In this document: piece after piece, positions 12,621-24,089 of the stretch
Layout of the letters: every line of letters begins with the position of its first letter
Position numbering within the stretch: the stretch's first letter is position 1
NCBI GenBank assembly: GCA_027625915.1
Contig: JANTQA010000060.1
Span: 3,348,001 to 3,412,000 of the forward strand
DNA length: 64,000 bases
Reading direction: 5' to 3'
DNA from: Anaeramoeba flamelloides
Lineage: Eukaryota > Metamonada > Anaeramoebidae
The notes under the pieces: generated by a model
Seen by the model: the letters and a program-made list of their open reading frames with translations, nothing else
What the model was told of the DNA's origin: nothing
The model's database searches: none
Made by a program: the position numbers and the translations under genes

Positions 12621-13059
12621 TTACCCTTCTGGAAAAAAGTGAAACACGGTTTTTAATTGGGAACATTAATAGAATCACAGAAACCTGGAAACTCAAAGTA
12701 AGACCAATGAAAATTAGAATAAATAAATAAATAAATAAAGAGAAAATTAAGTATTCACCACAATAACAGTTTTTTTAATACTATCTTTTCGTAAGGGCTT
12801 TTCGTTGATTGATCAATTATTAAAAATTTGTTCAAAAAATTGACTATTTTTGAGATCTCCAAAACCATTTGAACAATTGGATAAGAAAGAAGATTTAAAT
12901 TGTTTTTATTAGTTTGATTGAAAATAATATAATGAATTATTATTTGGAATTAATTTTTTTCTTCTTTTAATTGAGTTTACTTTTCATTTTCAGTTAATGT
13001 TCCCAATGAAAAACCGTGTTTCACTTTTTTTCCTGTTTCACTTTTTTCCAGAACGGTAA
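12621..13059. mobile_element. Family B inverted-repeat element, copy 2 (439 bp)
   Basis: The ends TTACCCTTCTGGAAAAAAGT and its near complement ACTTTTTTCCAGAACGGTAA bound the element. Inner modules GAAACACGGTTTTTAATTGG and their complement follow. It is nearly the same length as copy 3 (438 bp). Confidence 0.75.
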
Positions 13060-13440
13060 AGATATTTCTAAGATTTCAAAAATAATTGGTCAAAAAAATC
13101 TATAGGTCAATTATTAATTTGTTTTAAACAAAATTGAATTTTTTAGCCACTAATATACATTTCGCCACATATTTTTGAAAGATAGTTTGCTACTTTGGAG
13201 TCTGAATATTAATAATTCAACCTTTAAATTTGTGGCAAAATGCAGATTTTTTTCTGAAATTGTGGGTTTTTTAATTAATAAAAGGATCATTTTTAATTGA
13301 TGGGATCAAGAGAATATCACTACTTTGACTAATGGATTTTTAGATACATTTGAACCATGGTACATAAATGCAAATTACACCCAATAAGAAATACTTTCAT
13401 CTTAGAATTCTCCTTGGTAGACTCTAATACCTTAAATAGT

Positions 13441-14070
13441 GTTTTGAATAAGTGTAATTTAATTAATCATCATAATAATAAGTGGCGAGTTTTTATTTTA
13501 AAAGTTTGATTTTTTAAATAAAATTAATTATTAAGCAATTCCACAATGGGTTTCCTAAAACTAATAAATTCAAAAAAAAAAATTCTTGTCAGGAATTTTT
13601 TCCATGTCAGGTATTTTTTTCAATACTATATATTTCTTTTTGAGAAAAGGCCTCCTAATATTTGGTTTTTAAAAATCATAAATTCCCAAAAATTTTGTTA
13701 ACTTTTTTGGTTCAAATTCAATTTTTTTATTTATGGTGTACCAACTTTTAAAACATTTTTTCAAACGAAGCATTGTTACCAACTAATTTACAAGTTTTAT
13801 TTGTCCTATGAAACCTAAAAAATTCTAATTTTAAACTCAGAAATTCATTTTCAAAAATAGGAAAGTGAACAAAAAAGTTAAAAACATTTGTATGAATTTA
13901 TCAGTATTAAAAATAAAAAATCATGTCCTGGATTATTTTGATGTCAGGTATTTTTTTTAATCCTCTAGTTGTTGTTTTCTTTAGTTTTTAGTTTTGGTAT
14001 TTTTTTTTCTTTTAAGGATTAGTAACTCTTTTTAATTGTTGTTTTCTTTTCCCAAAGGTAATAGAGTAAT
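13441..14070. other. Spacer left of the mannosidase fragments
   Basis: No gene. A short motif CATGTCAGGTATTTTTTTCA recurs here at about 13600 and 13940. The block GGTAATAGAGTAATTA just before the next MITE is the inverse of sequence at about 11040, so this too is repeat-derived. Nothing resembling the missing mannosidase 5' exons is present. Confidence 0.55.
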
Positions 14071-14269
14071 TACATCAGTTCCACTTTTAAGAAACAAACT
14101 TTAAACGAAATTTAAGGCACAAAAAATTCTCAAATTAAGGCACAAAATTTGTAATTTTTTTTTTTACAATTTATTTTACTAGAATCTGAATTTTGTGCCT
14201 TAATTTGAGATTTTTTTTGTTCCTTAAATTTCGTTGAATGTTTGTACCTTAAAAGTGAAACTGACTGTA
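14071..14269. mobile_element. Family A hairpin MITE, copy 2
   Basis: TA-flanked, full length, with near-complementary arms. Its right end lies directly against the first recognisable alpha-mannosidase codons. Confidence 0.85.
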
Positions 14270-15604
14270 AATTAATCAATTATATCAATTTAAACCCAGA
14301 CAAATATAATGTCAATGTTCAATATGAAACTCCGTATGATCATTTTACAATTGTCAAAAACTGGCGAAAAAAACAACCCAAAAATTGAATTCCCTCAAAG
14401 AGGCCCTCAGGATTTCTTTACATATTTCTTTGATGATGAGCTTACCAAAAATGGATACTGGTCGGGTTATTACACATCATGGCCATTATTAAAAGGATCC
14501 ATTGCAAAGGCACAAAGAAATTTAAGAGCATTTGAAATGGCCAATATGCTCTTCCATGGAAAATCACAAACATACAACACTGATTTAAATGTTTTAAGAG
14601 ACGCTTTTGGCATTACAGTCAGTTTCACTTTTCAGGCACAAACTTTAAACGAAATTTAAGGCACACTAAAAATCTCAAATTAAAGCACAAAATTCAAATT
14701 CTAGTAAAATAAATTGTAAAAAAAAAAAATTACAAATTTTGTGCCATTATTTGAGATTTTTAGTGTGCCTTAAATTTCGTTGAAAGTTTGTGCCTTAAAA
14801 GTGAAACTGACTGTATTGAAAACAAAAAAAATATTATACACCAAAAACAATGGTTTAGAAACTGGTAAAAGAGAATATCTGGATCTGGATACTCAAGCTA
14901 TCCCAGCAAATTACCATCCTTTCCCATCAGCAGCCTGGATAAATGGAACAAATACAAATACGAAGAATGAAGAAGAAATATTATTAATTACAGAACGCGT
15001 ACACGGCGCAGGATCTATTAACGAAGGACAGATCGAAATAATGGTAGCAAGAAGAACTCTGCAAGATGGCGGATTTGGACTTGGAATGCCTCTTGTTGAT
15101 ACAATGGAATTCAAAACCAAACTTTGGCTGTCAATTGATACACATTATAGTAACAAAAATAAAAGACAAAAGGCAGCAACGATATTACCTCTTTTTTCTG
15201 ATAATTTACATATGAGATCTTCCTACCCTGTGATTTCTAAATCATCTGAATGGAGCACCAAATTCTTGACAGAAAAATCAGAATTATGTATCACACTTCC
15301 TGGTTATATCCATATCCTTACAATTTCAAAAACCTTTGATCAACAATCAAAAGGAATTCTTAGAATCCAACATTTATCTGAATTTGATGAAGGATCGCCA
15401 TATACCGTTAATTTAAACAAATTATTTTCTTGTTCTAGAACTTTTAATCCTTCCATTTTCCAAGAAATGAGTCTGTCCTTATCAAATACAATCGATACCT
15501 GCCACAGTTCAAATAAAAACATTAAACCAAACCCTAAAACTGTCAGTGAAATTACAATCAAACCAATGGAAATAAGAACCTTTATTTTTGATTATTCAAA
15601 TTAA
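14270..15604 (+). pseudogene. GH38 alpha-mannosidase (lysosomal type), broken into two fragments by a MITE
   Basis: Fragment 1 (14270-14613) begins KLINYINLN...YETPYDHF and continues DFFTYFFDD, GYWSGYYTSWPLLKG, RNLRAFEMANML and VLRDAFGI. This matches the region after the catalytic domain and just before the conserved QHHDAVSGT segment of family 38. It needs a one-base frame correction in the 7-A run at 14367-14373. Fragment 2 (14816-15604) resumes far downstream at YTKNNGLETGKREYLD. It contains ERVHGAGSINEGQIEIM (the usual DRxxGxSSLxDGxLExM block) and ends with the typical PMEIRTFIF terminus and TAA. The catalytic N-terminal domain and some 250-300 middle residues are missing, and both gaps lie at family A MITEs. 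Intact relatives hydrolyse alpha-mannosides from N-glycans in lysosomes. This copy cannot encode an active enzyme as written, unless the assembly has collapsed between MITE copies. Confidence 0.88.
14614..14815. mobile_element. Family A hairpin MITE, copy 3, inside the mannosidase sequence
   Basis: Inserted after the ATT codon of VLRDAFGI, with TA at both ends and full-length arms. The two mannosidase fragments on either side are not adjacent in the normal protein, so a simple insertion does not explain the junction. Confidence 0.9.
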
Positions 15605-16486
15605 TTTGATTACTATTTATTAAATAATTTATTTTTTATTAATGTGGAAAAATCTATTTTTTTTTTTTTATTATTCTTCTTATTTTTTTAAATAAATCTT
15701 TTTTTTTATTTTTTTCATTGATTAAAAAAATATATGTATATATTTTTTTTTTCATTTTAAAAAGGTCTATTTTTTATTTTTTGTTTTTGTTTAATAAATT
15801 GAATTTGATAAATTTTGAACAAAAAAAAAAATTCCAAAAATGTAGAAACAGTTTAAACACTTGAAAGAATAACAATAATGTACTTACATTCAATTTGGAA
15901 ATAATTTTTGATTTTTCAAACGATTTTTTCATTTTTTATCTTTTTTTTTTTAGTTTTCATATCCTTTTTTCCAGTTAAATTATCTTTTTCCATGGATCTG
16001 GGATTTTTTTTCGAATGATGGTTTATAGAAGGTTAGTGTTAATTTTGTCAAATATAAAAATCACATACAATTAGTTGATGTATTTATTTGATCAATCAAT
16101 AATTCTTGGTGAAATTTCAACAAATTTACCAAATAATTTTTTATTCTGTTCTTTTCATCATTTTGAACTCTTTGATTTTTATTTTTTCATTTTATATTTT
16201 TTTATTTAATTTGGATAAAAATAATTACTTCTCAAAATATTAATATTATGTAAATCAAATGTATTTTAATCTTATCTTTCGAAAATATATAAAATTTTCT
16301 TTAATTTTTCGAAAACTAAATGATGTATAAAACTTTTCCAAGTACTGTATCTAAAAGATATTTTAGATACTATTTAAATGGGGAGGCAAAATTTTAGTCA
16401 CTACAAAATTCTCTTTTAACCAGACAAAGTTTCCAACAATTAGTTCTTCGCAATTAATCCAAAAACGCAATAGATTCAGAATTTAT
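15605..16486. other. Spacer with a partial family F element (about 15840-16250)
   Basis: The segment 15840-16250 matches, in the same orientation, the element at 60728-61242: CAGTTTAAACACTTGAAAGA, then TTAGTGTTAATTTTGTCAAA, then TGGTGAAATTTCAACAAATT. Its far terminus is eroded. No gene is present; the T-rich DNA just after 15604 is presumably the mannosidase 3' flank. Confidence 0.55.
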
Positions 16487-16687
16487 TACAGTCAGTTTCA
16501 CTTTTAAGACACAAACTTTCTACGAAATTTAAGGCACAAAAAAAATCTCAAATTAAAGCACAAAATTCAAATTCTAGTAAAATACTTTGTGAAAATTAAA
16601 ATTCCAAAATTTTGTGCCTTAATTTGAGATTTTTTTGTGCCTTAAATTTCGTAGAAAGTTTGTGCCTTAAAAGTGAAACTGACTGTA
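16487..16687. mobile_element. Family A hairpin MITE, copy 4
   Basis: TA-flanked and full length. The arm has TTTCTACGAAATTT where most copies have TTTCAACGAAATTT, and the change is mirrored in the other arm. This suggests arm-to-arm correction or a subfamily. Confidence 0.88.
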
Positions 16688-16778
16688 TTATTATTTTTGA
16701 TTCTTGTAATGTCCGAATTTTAGGACATGGGATTTACTTTCAATATTTGTGATTCTACTTAAACTACAATTCAAAAAT

Positions 16779-16979
16779 TACAGTCAGTTTCACTTTTAAG
16801 GCACAAACTTTCAACGAAATTTAAGGCACAAAAAAATCTCAAATTAAAGCACAAAATTCAAATTCTAGTAAAAATAAATTGTAAAAAAAAAATATTACAA
16901 ATTTTGTGCCTTAATTTGAGATTTTTTTGTGCCTTAAATTTCGTTAAAAGTTTGTGCCTTAAAAGTGAAACTGACTGTA
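16779..16979. mobile_element. Family A hairpin MITE, copy 5
   Basis: TA-flanked and full length, only 91 bp from copy 4 and in the same sequence context of AT-rich spacer. Confidence 0.88.
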
Positions 16980-17121
16980 TTTATACTTCAAATTTAATAT
17001 TTTTTGAAAAATATCCTCACATAGAAATTCTTTAAAAAATACCAAATTCGAACTATAAAATAATTAAAAAAGTGCAAATTATTCATTATACACCAACAAA
17101 ATAAAATAAAATAAATAATCA

Positions 17122-17318
17122 TACAGTCAGTTCCACTATCAAGACATAAACTTTCAACAAAATAAAAGGAAAAAAAAATCTCAAAGTAAGACATTTTTTT
17201 GAATTTTTAATTTTACAAATTATTTTACTAGAATTTGAATTTTGTACCTTAATTTGAGATTTTTTTTGTGCCTTAAATTTCATGAAAGGTTTTTTTCTTA
17301 AAAGTGGAACTGAACCTT
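17122..17318. mobile_element. Family A hairpin MITE, copy 6 (diverged)
   Basis: The left end ATACAGTCAGTTCCACTATC is clear. The right end has decayed to GGAACTGAACCTTA, so the terminal CTGACTGTA is lost. An open frame at 16994-17194 (-) only reads through this element. Confidence 0.78.
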
Positions 17319-17463
17319 AAATAAAAAAAATAATAACAGTCATAAGAATTTTAGAGTGAAAATAAGAGAACAATATATATTTGTGAAATATTGAAATTCC
17401 TAAAAGAGTTATTTAATAACTATGGGTTGGATTTCTTTTCTTTTTTTTTTTCTTTTTTCTATT

Positions 17464-17664
17464 TACAGTCAGTTCCACTTTTAATAAAAAAACCTTTCAT
17501 GAAATTTAAGGGACAAAAAAAAATCTCAAATTAAGGCACAAAATTTGTAATTTTTTTTTTACAATTTATTTTATTAGAATCTGAATTTTGTACCTTAATT
17601 TGAGATTTTTTTTGTGACTTGAATTTCGTTGAAAGTTTGTGCCTTAAAAGTGGAACTGACTGTA
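17464..17664. mobile_element. Family A hairpin MITE, copy 7
   Basis: TA-flanked. The right arm is close to consensus, while the left arm has a decayed block (TTTTAATAAAAAAACCTTTC). Confidence 0.85.
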
Positions 17665-18579
17665 ATAGAAAAAACAAAAGACTGAGTTTTAATCATTTTA
17701 AAAAAATAATTAGTCATCAGCAATAAACTATTGAGTACTGAAAGGAAAATGAAAAGAAATTAAGAAAAAAATAAACTTTAAAGTTTTCAAAAAAATACTT
17801 GAAAAATGTAAATTATTTCCCAATTTCAGGAAAGTTGAGTCACTATATTATTGTAACTGTTTTAATCATATAAGAGTTTTAAAATTTGAGTTTCTTTTCG
17901 AATAAATTGAATAAAGTGATATTTTTTTGAGGTTTACTATTCTTTAATTGACTATTTGACAAAATTTATACTAAGATAAGAATTATATAATCTTAATCTA
18001 GTTTAAAAATTGTAATTGAAAATTATATCAAAAGTATTGAAATTTGGTTTTTATTTCAAAAATATTTTCAAATTTTGTTTTCTCTTTGGGAAAAAAACGA
18101 CCAAGTAGTAGAAAATACTTAAAACCCGGTTTTTAAAGAGTTAAAATTACATTAAATGAAGAGTAAAACCAATTAAAAGAAGAATAAAATTAACTTTTAA
18201 ATAATAAATCGATTATATTATTATCAAGGTAACAAAAAAAATTATTTATCTATATTTTTATAATCGGATAAACTTTATTTCATAATTAATGTTTCAATAC
18301 TTTTATTTTTCGTTTAATTTTTTACATTTTATTTTTAGAAGAAAAAAAATATTTCTAGTGTATAGAACCGAATATTAAAATAGTAATTTTTGTATATTAA
18401 TATAAAAAATCCAATTTATAAAAATATTTATTTTCAAAATTTGATTTTTAATGGGTCAATGATTTTGAAATCGAGTTTACAATGTGTTGCTTTGATGATT
18501 TCATAAATAAAAGGGTTTCTTTAACATATTTTGAATGGGGTGTCAGGGAATTCAGAATACTGTTCAAATCAAATAGTAA
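17665..18579. other. Spacer with a family B left-half fragment (about 18104-18240)
   Basis: The fragment CGGTTTTTAAAGAGTTAAAA, followed by AAACCAATTAAAAGAAGAAT, matches the inner left portion of family B. No gene is recognised in the remainder. Confidence 0.5.
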
Positions 18580-18763
18580 TACAGTTAGTTCTACTTGTAA
18601 GACTCAATCTTCAATGAAATTTAAGGCACAAAAAACAATCTCAAATTAAGGCACAAAATTCAACTTCTAGTAAAATAATTTCAAAAAATGTAGTACTTTA
18701 ATGTTAGATTTTTTCTACCTCATACTACTTTGAAAATTTGTGTTTTAAAAGCGGAACTGAGTA
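18580..18763. mobile_element. Family A hairpin MITE, copy 8 (old, decayed)
   Basis: The ends TACAGTTAGTTCTACTTGTA and GCGGAACTGAGTATA are recognisable but diverged, and part of the right arm is missing. The core TTTAAGGCACAAAAAACAAT is well kept. Confidence 0.75.
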
Positions 18764-18949
18764 TATTTGAATTTTTAACTCACAGTTCGTGATAATGCCT
18801 GAATTAAAATCAGATTATAATCATTACTAATTGGATTTGTAAAGTTCTTGGGGTTTTTTCAACTGATAAGTAGTAAACTATTTGAGAACTTTACAATAAA
18901 ACTAATCTTTTGGAAAATGGAAAACTTAGGAAAAGATAGTATCTCTCAA

Positions 18950-19080
18950 CTGTTCGGTTTTTAAGACTCCATATTGTTGTTAATCATTGGTTTTTGCTTT
19001 TACTAATTGGTCTTACTTTTCATTTTCAGACTTTATTAATGTTTCCTTATTAAAATCTTGTTTAACTTTTTTGTCTGAAT
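18950..19080. mobile_element. Family B fragment (right part)
   Basis: Contains AATTGGTCTTACTTTTCATT, then TTAATGTTTCCTTATTAAAA and TTGTTTAACTTTTTTGTC, the order seen at the right end of complete family B copies. The terminal GGTTA is not preserved. Confidence 0.45.
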
Positions 19081-20833
19081 GGGTGGACTAATTTTAACAA
19101 GAAAATAAACCAAAAAAATGAAAATTTTATCACCTGCTAAAATTCAAATATCAATTTAAACTTTACAATTCTTATACTTTAACAAAAAAACTAATATTTT
19201 GTTACACAATTTATTATCAAATCTTTATTTCAAAAACAATAATTTATTGAACTTGACTGTCTTAGAAAATTAGAAAAATACATTTCTTTTTCAAATTTGA
19301 AAAAACAATATTTATTTTTTTCAAAAACACAAACAGTTTTAAAAACAAGTAGTATTGGAGGTACTGTAAATGCGTATAGAATGGTGACTTTAATTTTGGG
19401 ATCAATTAAACTTTAAGTGGGAAAACCTAATTTAAAAAATAAATATGCAAGAATCAGGCAAACCAAAAAGAAAAAGGGATTATTACTTTTTATAATTCAA
19501 AATTTATTTATTAAAAAAAAATTATTTTCAAATATAAATTTGTGGTGGAAATTGAGATTATTTACCAGTTTAAAAAAAAATTGAAAAGATGTGATAACAC
19601 ATCAATTTACTTTTTTTTTGAACTTTTTTTTTTATTTAAACTTTTCTCTTAAAATTATTGGAAATATATTTTTTTATAGATCAAAAAAAATTGTTAATGT
19701 TAGTTTCTCGATTATGAAAAGTGTTTTTTGACTTTTTGACTTCAAACTTCTACTCCCATTTGAAAATTTGAAATATTAAAAATGATTCGGGTATTTTTTA
19801 ATTGTATAGGTTGGATGATTTCTGTGATTTGGAGTTTCTAAGAACATCACCTTTTCAATTATCTGTTTGTAGTTATTTTTTTTTTTTTCTCATTTGTTCT
19901 CAAAATGTGAATTATCGACAGATTACTGAATTAAAAATATTAACAACCACTTTTGAGTTTTACAATTCTGAAATATAATCTCATGATCTATCTTTGATAT
20001 AATATCAAACTAAGTAGGAAGATACTTTATTCACAAAAGTTGTCGAAATATAATTAACTTTTAAATATTTACTTTGAACGAAAAAATAAAAAAGTGTAAA
20101 TTTTTTTGGTCTTTGAGACTTTACCCTCTCTTATTTTTATAATAAATTATATTTGGCACAGCTTTTATTTTAATTTCAAAATTGAATTTTTTTTATTTGT
20201 TAATAATAAAATTCAATAATTGAAAATGCCCTTTTTTTAAAACAAAATGTGAAAATTAAAAATGAAATGACTTATTGTTTAAAAATCCTACTCTTTAGAT
20301 GAAATTATAATTAAAGATCCACCCCAAATTTTTTTACAATTTTTCCAAAATAGTTCAAATTTCAATTTTTTTTTTTCTAAAATGTCTCAAATCAAACACG
20401 AACATTCATAAAGTCTTTATTGAAAATTTGGCAATTTTTTTTAAAAAGTTTTTTTCCATTACTTTTTCAATTGGTACTCAAAACACTTTCTACCCTTATT
20501 TTTTTTATCAAAATTATTGTCTACAACAAGATATGAATTCTCAGAGTTAGTTGATATTTACATAACACAATATTTTAATTTAGCCTTCTCTCCTTTAAAA
20601 CCCATGTTTTCATAAAAACTTTTATCAAAATTTTGGCTTCTCAACATTCCTCAAACAAAAACAAAAAAGAAACTTCAGTATGAAAATAGCAACAAATTTT
20701 AGAATTAGTAGTTGGGTTGTCGGTGAAATTCGATCAATCTTTTTCGAAAAAGCTAATTTATGCATTATTTTTAAGTTATGAATTAATTAATAAAGAGGTT
20801 TTAGTCAACGGTTGAATTTTTGACTAAAAGTTA
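19081..20833. other. AT-rich spacer, nothing recognised
   Basis: No coding-like frame and no repeat shared with the rest of the window that I could see. Composition is T-rich with several runs over ten nt. Confidence 0.55.
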
Positions 20834-21012
20834 TACTGGTATTTGAATAATAAATGGGATTTTTTTTCACTTCATTTTTAATTTCTCTTTTTTAAGAGAA
20901 TATAGATCGAGAACCTCAAATTGTAACCTAATTTCTTTGAGAACTATATTTATAAAAAAAAAATATGGAAAAGGAAGTGAAAATTCTTTCCCATTTAGAA
21001 TTCAAATACCAG
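20834..21012. mobile_element. Family D inverted-repeat MITE (about 180 bp)
   Basis: Starts ATACTGGTATTTGAATAATA and ends in the complement TTCAAATACCAGTAAT. The arms pair through AAATGGGA...TCCCATTT and TTTTTCACTTC...GAAGTGAAAA. Confidence 0.75.
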
Positions 21013-22023
21013 TAATGTAATCAAAAAATCACAGTTACACATAGAATTTTTTCTGGCTCTTACTCTTTAGAAATATTGTATCCTAAAAGTTAACAAGTCT
21101 TTATTTATTAAAGCAGGAGAAAAATTTTACACTTTATTTACATGATGTTTCATTACCTAAAAGGTTTTTGTAATCGTAGGATCTGATTTGAGTTTGTCTA
21201 TTGAGTTGTATGTACTTTTTTTATGATGTAAATTTGATGGAACACAACCCTCCATAAAAGGAATTTCAAATGACTATAAAAAACGTAATATGACAAAATT
21301 TTGTCTTTTAGAAATGGCAAAAGGCAATGCTATGTTGTTTAAGGCCCCAAACTAAACTTTTGAAAAACAATTCCCAAACTTCTTGAGTTAATGTGCGATT
21401 TATACAACTTTTATCCTTTAGTTTTTCTCAAAGTATGACATCGATATTTTTTTTGTAGAATGCTCCAATACTTGATTCAAAGAGGTTTCCCAACTACAAT
21501 ATACCTGCAATGTAAATTTTGACTGTCATCCAATCCGAAAATGACTTGTTTCCAAATCATAATTAAGTATTTTGAATGCAATAGGTTATTTTTTCTTTTA
21601 CTTTTCCACCAAATAAAGTAATTTCTTAAAGACCAATTTTGGTAAAGGTCATTAAAATTGTTCTCCATTTCTAATCATTTAATGAAATATGAAAATTCGA
21701 AAAATTACCAAAATTAACAAAAAAAATTTCCTTCTAATCAAGATTATTTTCAGAGTACTTGATTTTACATTAATTAACCATACCTACACTAGCCCTTGGG
21801 ATAACTGAGAATAAGAAACACTTGTGTATTTAAGTTTTTGTTTTATGGCTTTAGACATTTTTTTTTCTGATATTCAATCCAACTTTTGAAAATTCAATTT
21901 GCTTTCACAAAAAGTGAATCAAAAACCTGAAAAACAAAACTCTAATTTTTTCCACACACTTATTTCTGTCAAGCTTTAGTATTAAATATTCTTTTTGATT
22001 AACAAAACCAAAAACTTTATCGA
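21013..22023. other. Spacer upstream of the CDF transporter gene
   Basis: No gene is supported. The open frame at 21477-21668 (-) has no homology that I recognise. The last 150 nt before 22024 should include the transporter promoter; no distinct element is visible. Confidence 0.5.
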
Positions 22024-22770
22024 ATGTATAAGAATAATTCCCAGGATCTGGAAGAGAAAACTACCCCACCTGTTAAAAAAATGAGTTCAAATATATGTAC
22101 CTTATTGCTGATGTTCACCTTGTTTTTATTGATCACCGTAGCCCAATTCATTGCGTCCTTTGTTTCCAATTCAAACGCACTCTTAGAGGACTCTTCACTA
22201 ATGGCTGTTGACACGATGTCGTACCTCATTACAATTCTGTCAGAAAAAGGCAAAAGAACAAGCAAAAAAAAGAAGCTGCTGGTAAAAATAATCGCAGCCT
22301 TCCTCAGCATCCTGATTCTCTTTGCGATCACCATTTGGGTACTCATTGAAAGTGTTAAAAATATTGTTGATCAAAACCACGACAGGGAAGTTGACGGGAA
22401 AATTGTACTGATTTTCTCGATAATAGGGCTCGCCATCGATCTCACCTGTATCTTCAATTTCTACCGTAACAAAAGGAAAAATAAAAATGATCAAATCACA
22501 AAGCTCAATATGAATTCGTCACTTTTCCATGTACTTTCCGATCTGTTACGCTCCTTTTCAACCTTGGTTGAATCAATTTTGATCATGTACTTCAAAGTTG
22601 AGCCTGGCATAACAGACGACATCGTCAGTCTCATTATTTCATCATTAATTGTTATGGGCTCGTTCCAAATGTTCAAAAAGATCTTTATCAAATACAGGCT
22701 ATATAAAACAGATCAATTAGTGGACATTAGTCTTGCTTTGAAATCTCCCGAAACAACATCTTTACTTTAA
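22024..22770 (+). CDS. Cation diffusion facilitator (CDF/ZnT-like) transporter, short form without C-terminal domain
   Basis: 248 residues with about six hydrophobic segments (roughly 24-45, 49-72, 86-110, 126-146, 166-190 and 199-218), the CDF layout. The SNSNALLEDSSLMAVD block (48-63) matches the usual GSxALLxDxxHxxxD of TM2, but the metal-binding His is Leu59 while Asp63 is kept. TM5 has the canonical pair His169 and Asp173 in FHVLSDLLRS. The cytosolic metal-binding C-terminal domain is missing: only about 30 residues follow TM6. CDF proteins exchange Zn2+, Mn2+ or related ions for protons across organelle or plasma membranes as dimers. The altered TM2 site makes metal choice, or even transport activity, uncertain. 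The start is the first ATG after in-frame stops. The gene stands alone, with GC-richer codons than its flanks. Confidence 0.8.
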   Translation: MYKNNSQDLEEKTTPPVKKMSSNICTLLLMFTLFLLITVAQFIASFVSNSNALLEDSSLMAVDTMSYLITILSEKGKRTSKKKKLLVKIIAAFLSILILFAITIWVLIESVKNIVDQNHDREVDGKIVLIFSIIGLAIDLTCIFNFYRNKRKNKNDQITKLNMNSSLFHVLSDLLRSFSTLVESILIMYFKVEPGITDDIVSLIISSLIVMGSFQMFKKIFIKYRLYKTDQLVDISLALKSPETTSLL

Positions 22771-23651
22771 ATCATTTTTTATTTGGGTAACACTTTTTTT
22801 TTTTTTTGTGTTTTTAACTTTTGTTTTTGTTATAAATCCAGAAACAACGCACAGTGAGATCAAAAAGTGATACTACATCTTTTTTTCAAAAAATTTTTCT
22901 TTTTTTAAACAAAAGAAGAAAAATTTTCATCATTTTTCAAAAATAAAAGATTCCGAAATGTATAAAAATTAAAAAACCACAACCCCAACTTTGTTTTGAG
23001 AGGTTGTAAAAAATAAATTTATATTTCTGATGAGTTCTCATTCTCAACCTTATCCACACTCTTCTATTTTTTTTTTTTTTTTTATCTATAGATATGGTTA
23101 TCTTTACTAAATCCATTATTTTGTCTATCATCGATCTTGTTGCAGATTTAATTGTAAGGGATTTTGCAGAAAGTAATTGTAAAAGTTAATAATTCGAATC
23201 AAATAGGTACATTATAGAAAAACCAATTTACTGGTATTTGAATCATATAAACAAAATAAATTTCATTTCAGTTTTCATTTTCTTTTTCAAATAGAGATTT
23301 CAAAGAAATGGGTTGACCATTTTCAGATGAACATGATTGTTCAGAAAGAGTGATCAAAATCACACAAAAGTGTTCACTTTGAACATATTCGGAGAATTTC
23401 AGAAGTTATTTGGGAAAAAAATATGGAGTACACTTTGACAATTTTAAATTTGAAAAAAAATTTTTCAAAGGTAAATTAAAAACTTTTTTGTTTTTTGGGT
23501 ATTTGAGATTTTTTTACTTAAATTGGGGTTTTAAATACCAACTCTTAAAAAGTTTCACCAATCGAAATGAGTTGGCTTTAGAAGTAATTGTAACTTATTC
23601 ACTCAACAAAGATATGATCTTTAAAGTACCTTATAATTCAAATACAAAGTA
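22771..23651. other. Spacer with a partial family D element (about 23229-23330)
   Basis: TACTGGTATTTGAATCATAT, then CAGTTTTCATTTTCTTTTTC and AAAGAAATGGGTTGACC, resembles one arm of family D. The frame at 23410-23709 (99 codons) runs into the next family B element and is not convincing as a gene. Confidence 0.5.
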
Positions 23652-24089
23652 TAACCATTGTGGAAAAAAAGTGAAACAGGAAAAAAAGATCAACACAGTT
23701 TTTAATTGAGAAAATTACTGAAAATTCAAAGTAAGATCAATGAAAAAAAGAATAAATTATTAAATAAAGACAAAATGAAGTATTCGCCATAATAACAGTT
23801 TTTTTGATACTATCTTTTATCATGGGCTTTTCTTTGATTAATTAATTATTAAAAATTTGTTCAAAAAATTGACTATTTTTGCGATCTCCAAAATTACATG
23901 AACAATTTCGATAAGAAAGAAGATTGAAATTGTATTTGTTGGATTGATTGAAAATAATATAATGGGTTATTATTTGAAGTTAATTGGTTTCTTCTTTTTA
24001 TTGATTCAACTTTTTGTTTTCAGAAATGTTCCCAATTAAAAACAGTGTTGCACTTTTTTAACTGTTTCACTTTTTTTCCAAAACCGTTA
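23652..24089. mobile_element. Family B inverted-repeat element, copy 3 (438 bp)
   Basis: The ends TAACCATTGTGGAAAAAAAG and TTTTTTTCCAAAACCGTTA are complementary and enclose the second terminal module CACAGTTTTTAATTGAGAAA and its mirror. No coding potential. Confidence 0.75.

Larger units (their letters stand above)
11964..13440. mobile_element. Family J long palindromic element with a nested family B copy (about 1.47 kb)
   Basis: The left arm (about 11964-12330) and right arm (about 13080-13440) are reverse complements over some 350 nt, including the shared segment GATCCTTTTATTAATTAAAA and the outer TTTAAGG...ACCAAG ends. The centre contains a half family C copy and a complete family B copy (12621-13059). 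No coding frame survives. The nesting gives an insertion order: J first, then C, then B. Confidence 0.7.

Noticed and set aside
14614-14815. The MITE in the mannosidase acting as an intron
   Set aside because: The residues on either side are far apart in the normal protein, so splicing it out would not restore the gene. There is also no GT-AG pair at the element edges.
23410-23709. 99-codon frame before a family B element
   Set aside because: Its last third is translated from the element terminus and the rest has no recognisable feature.
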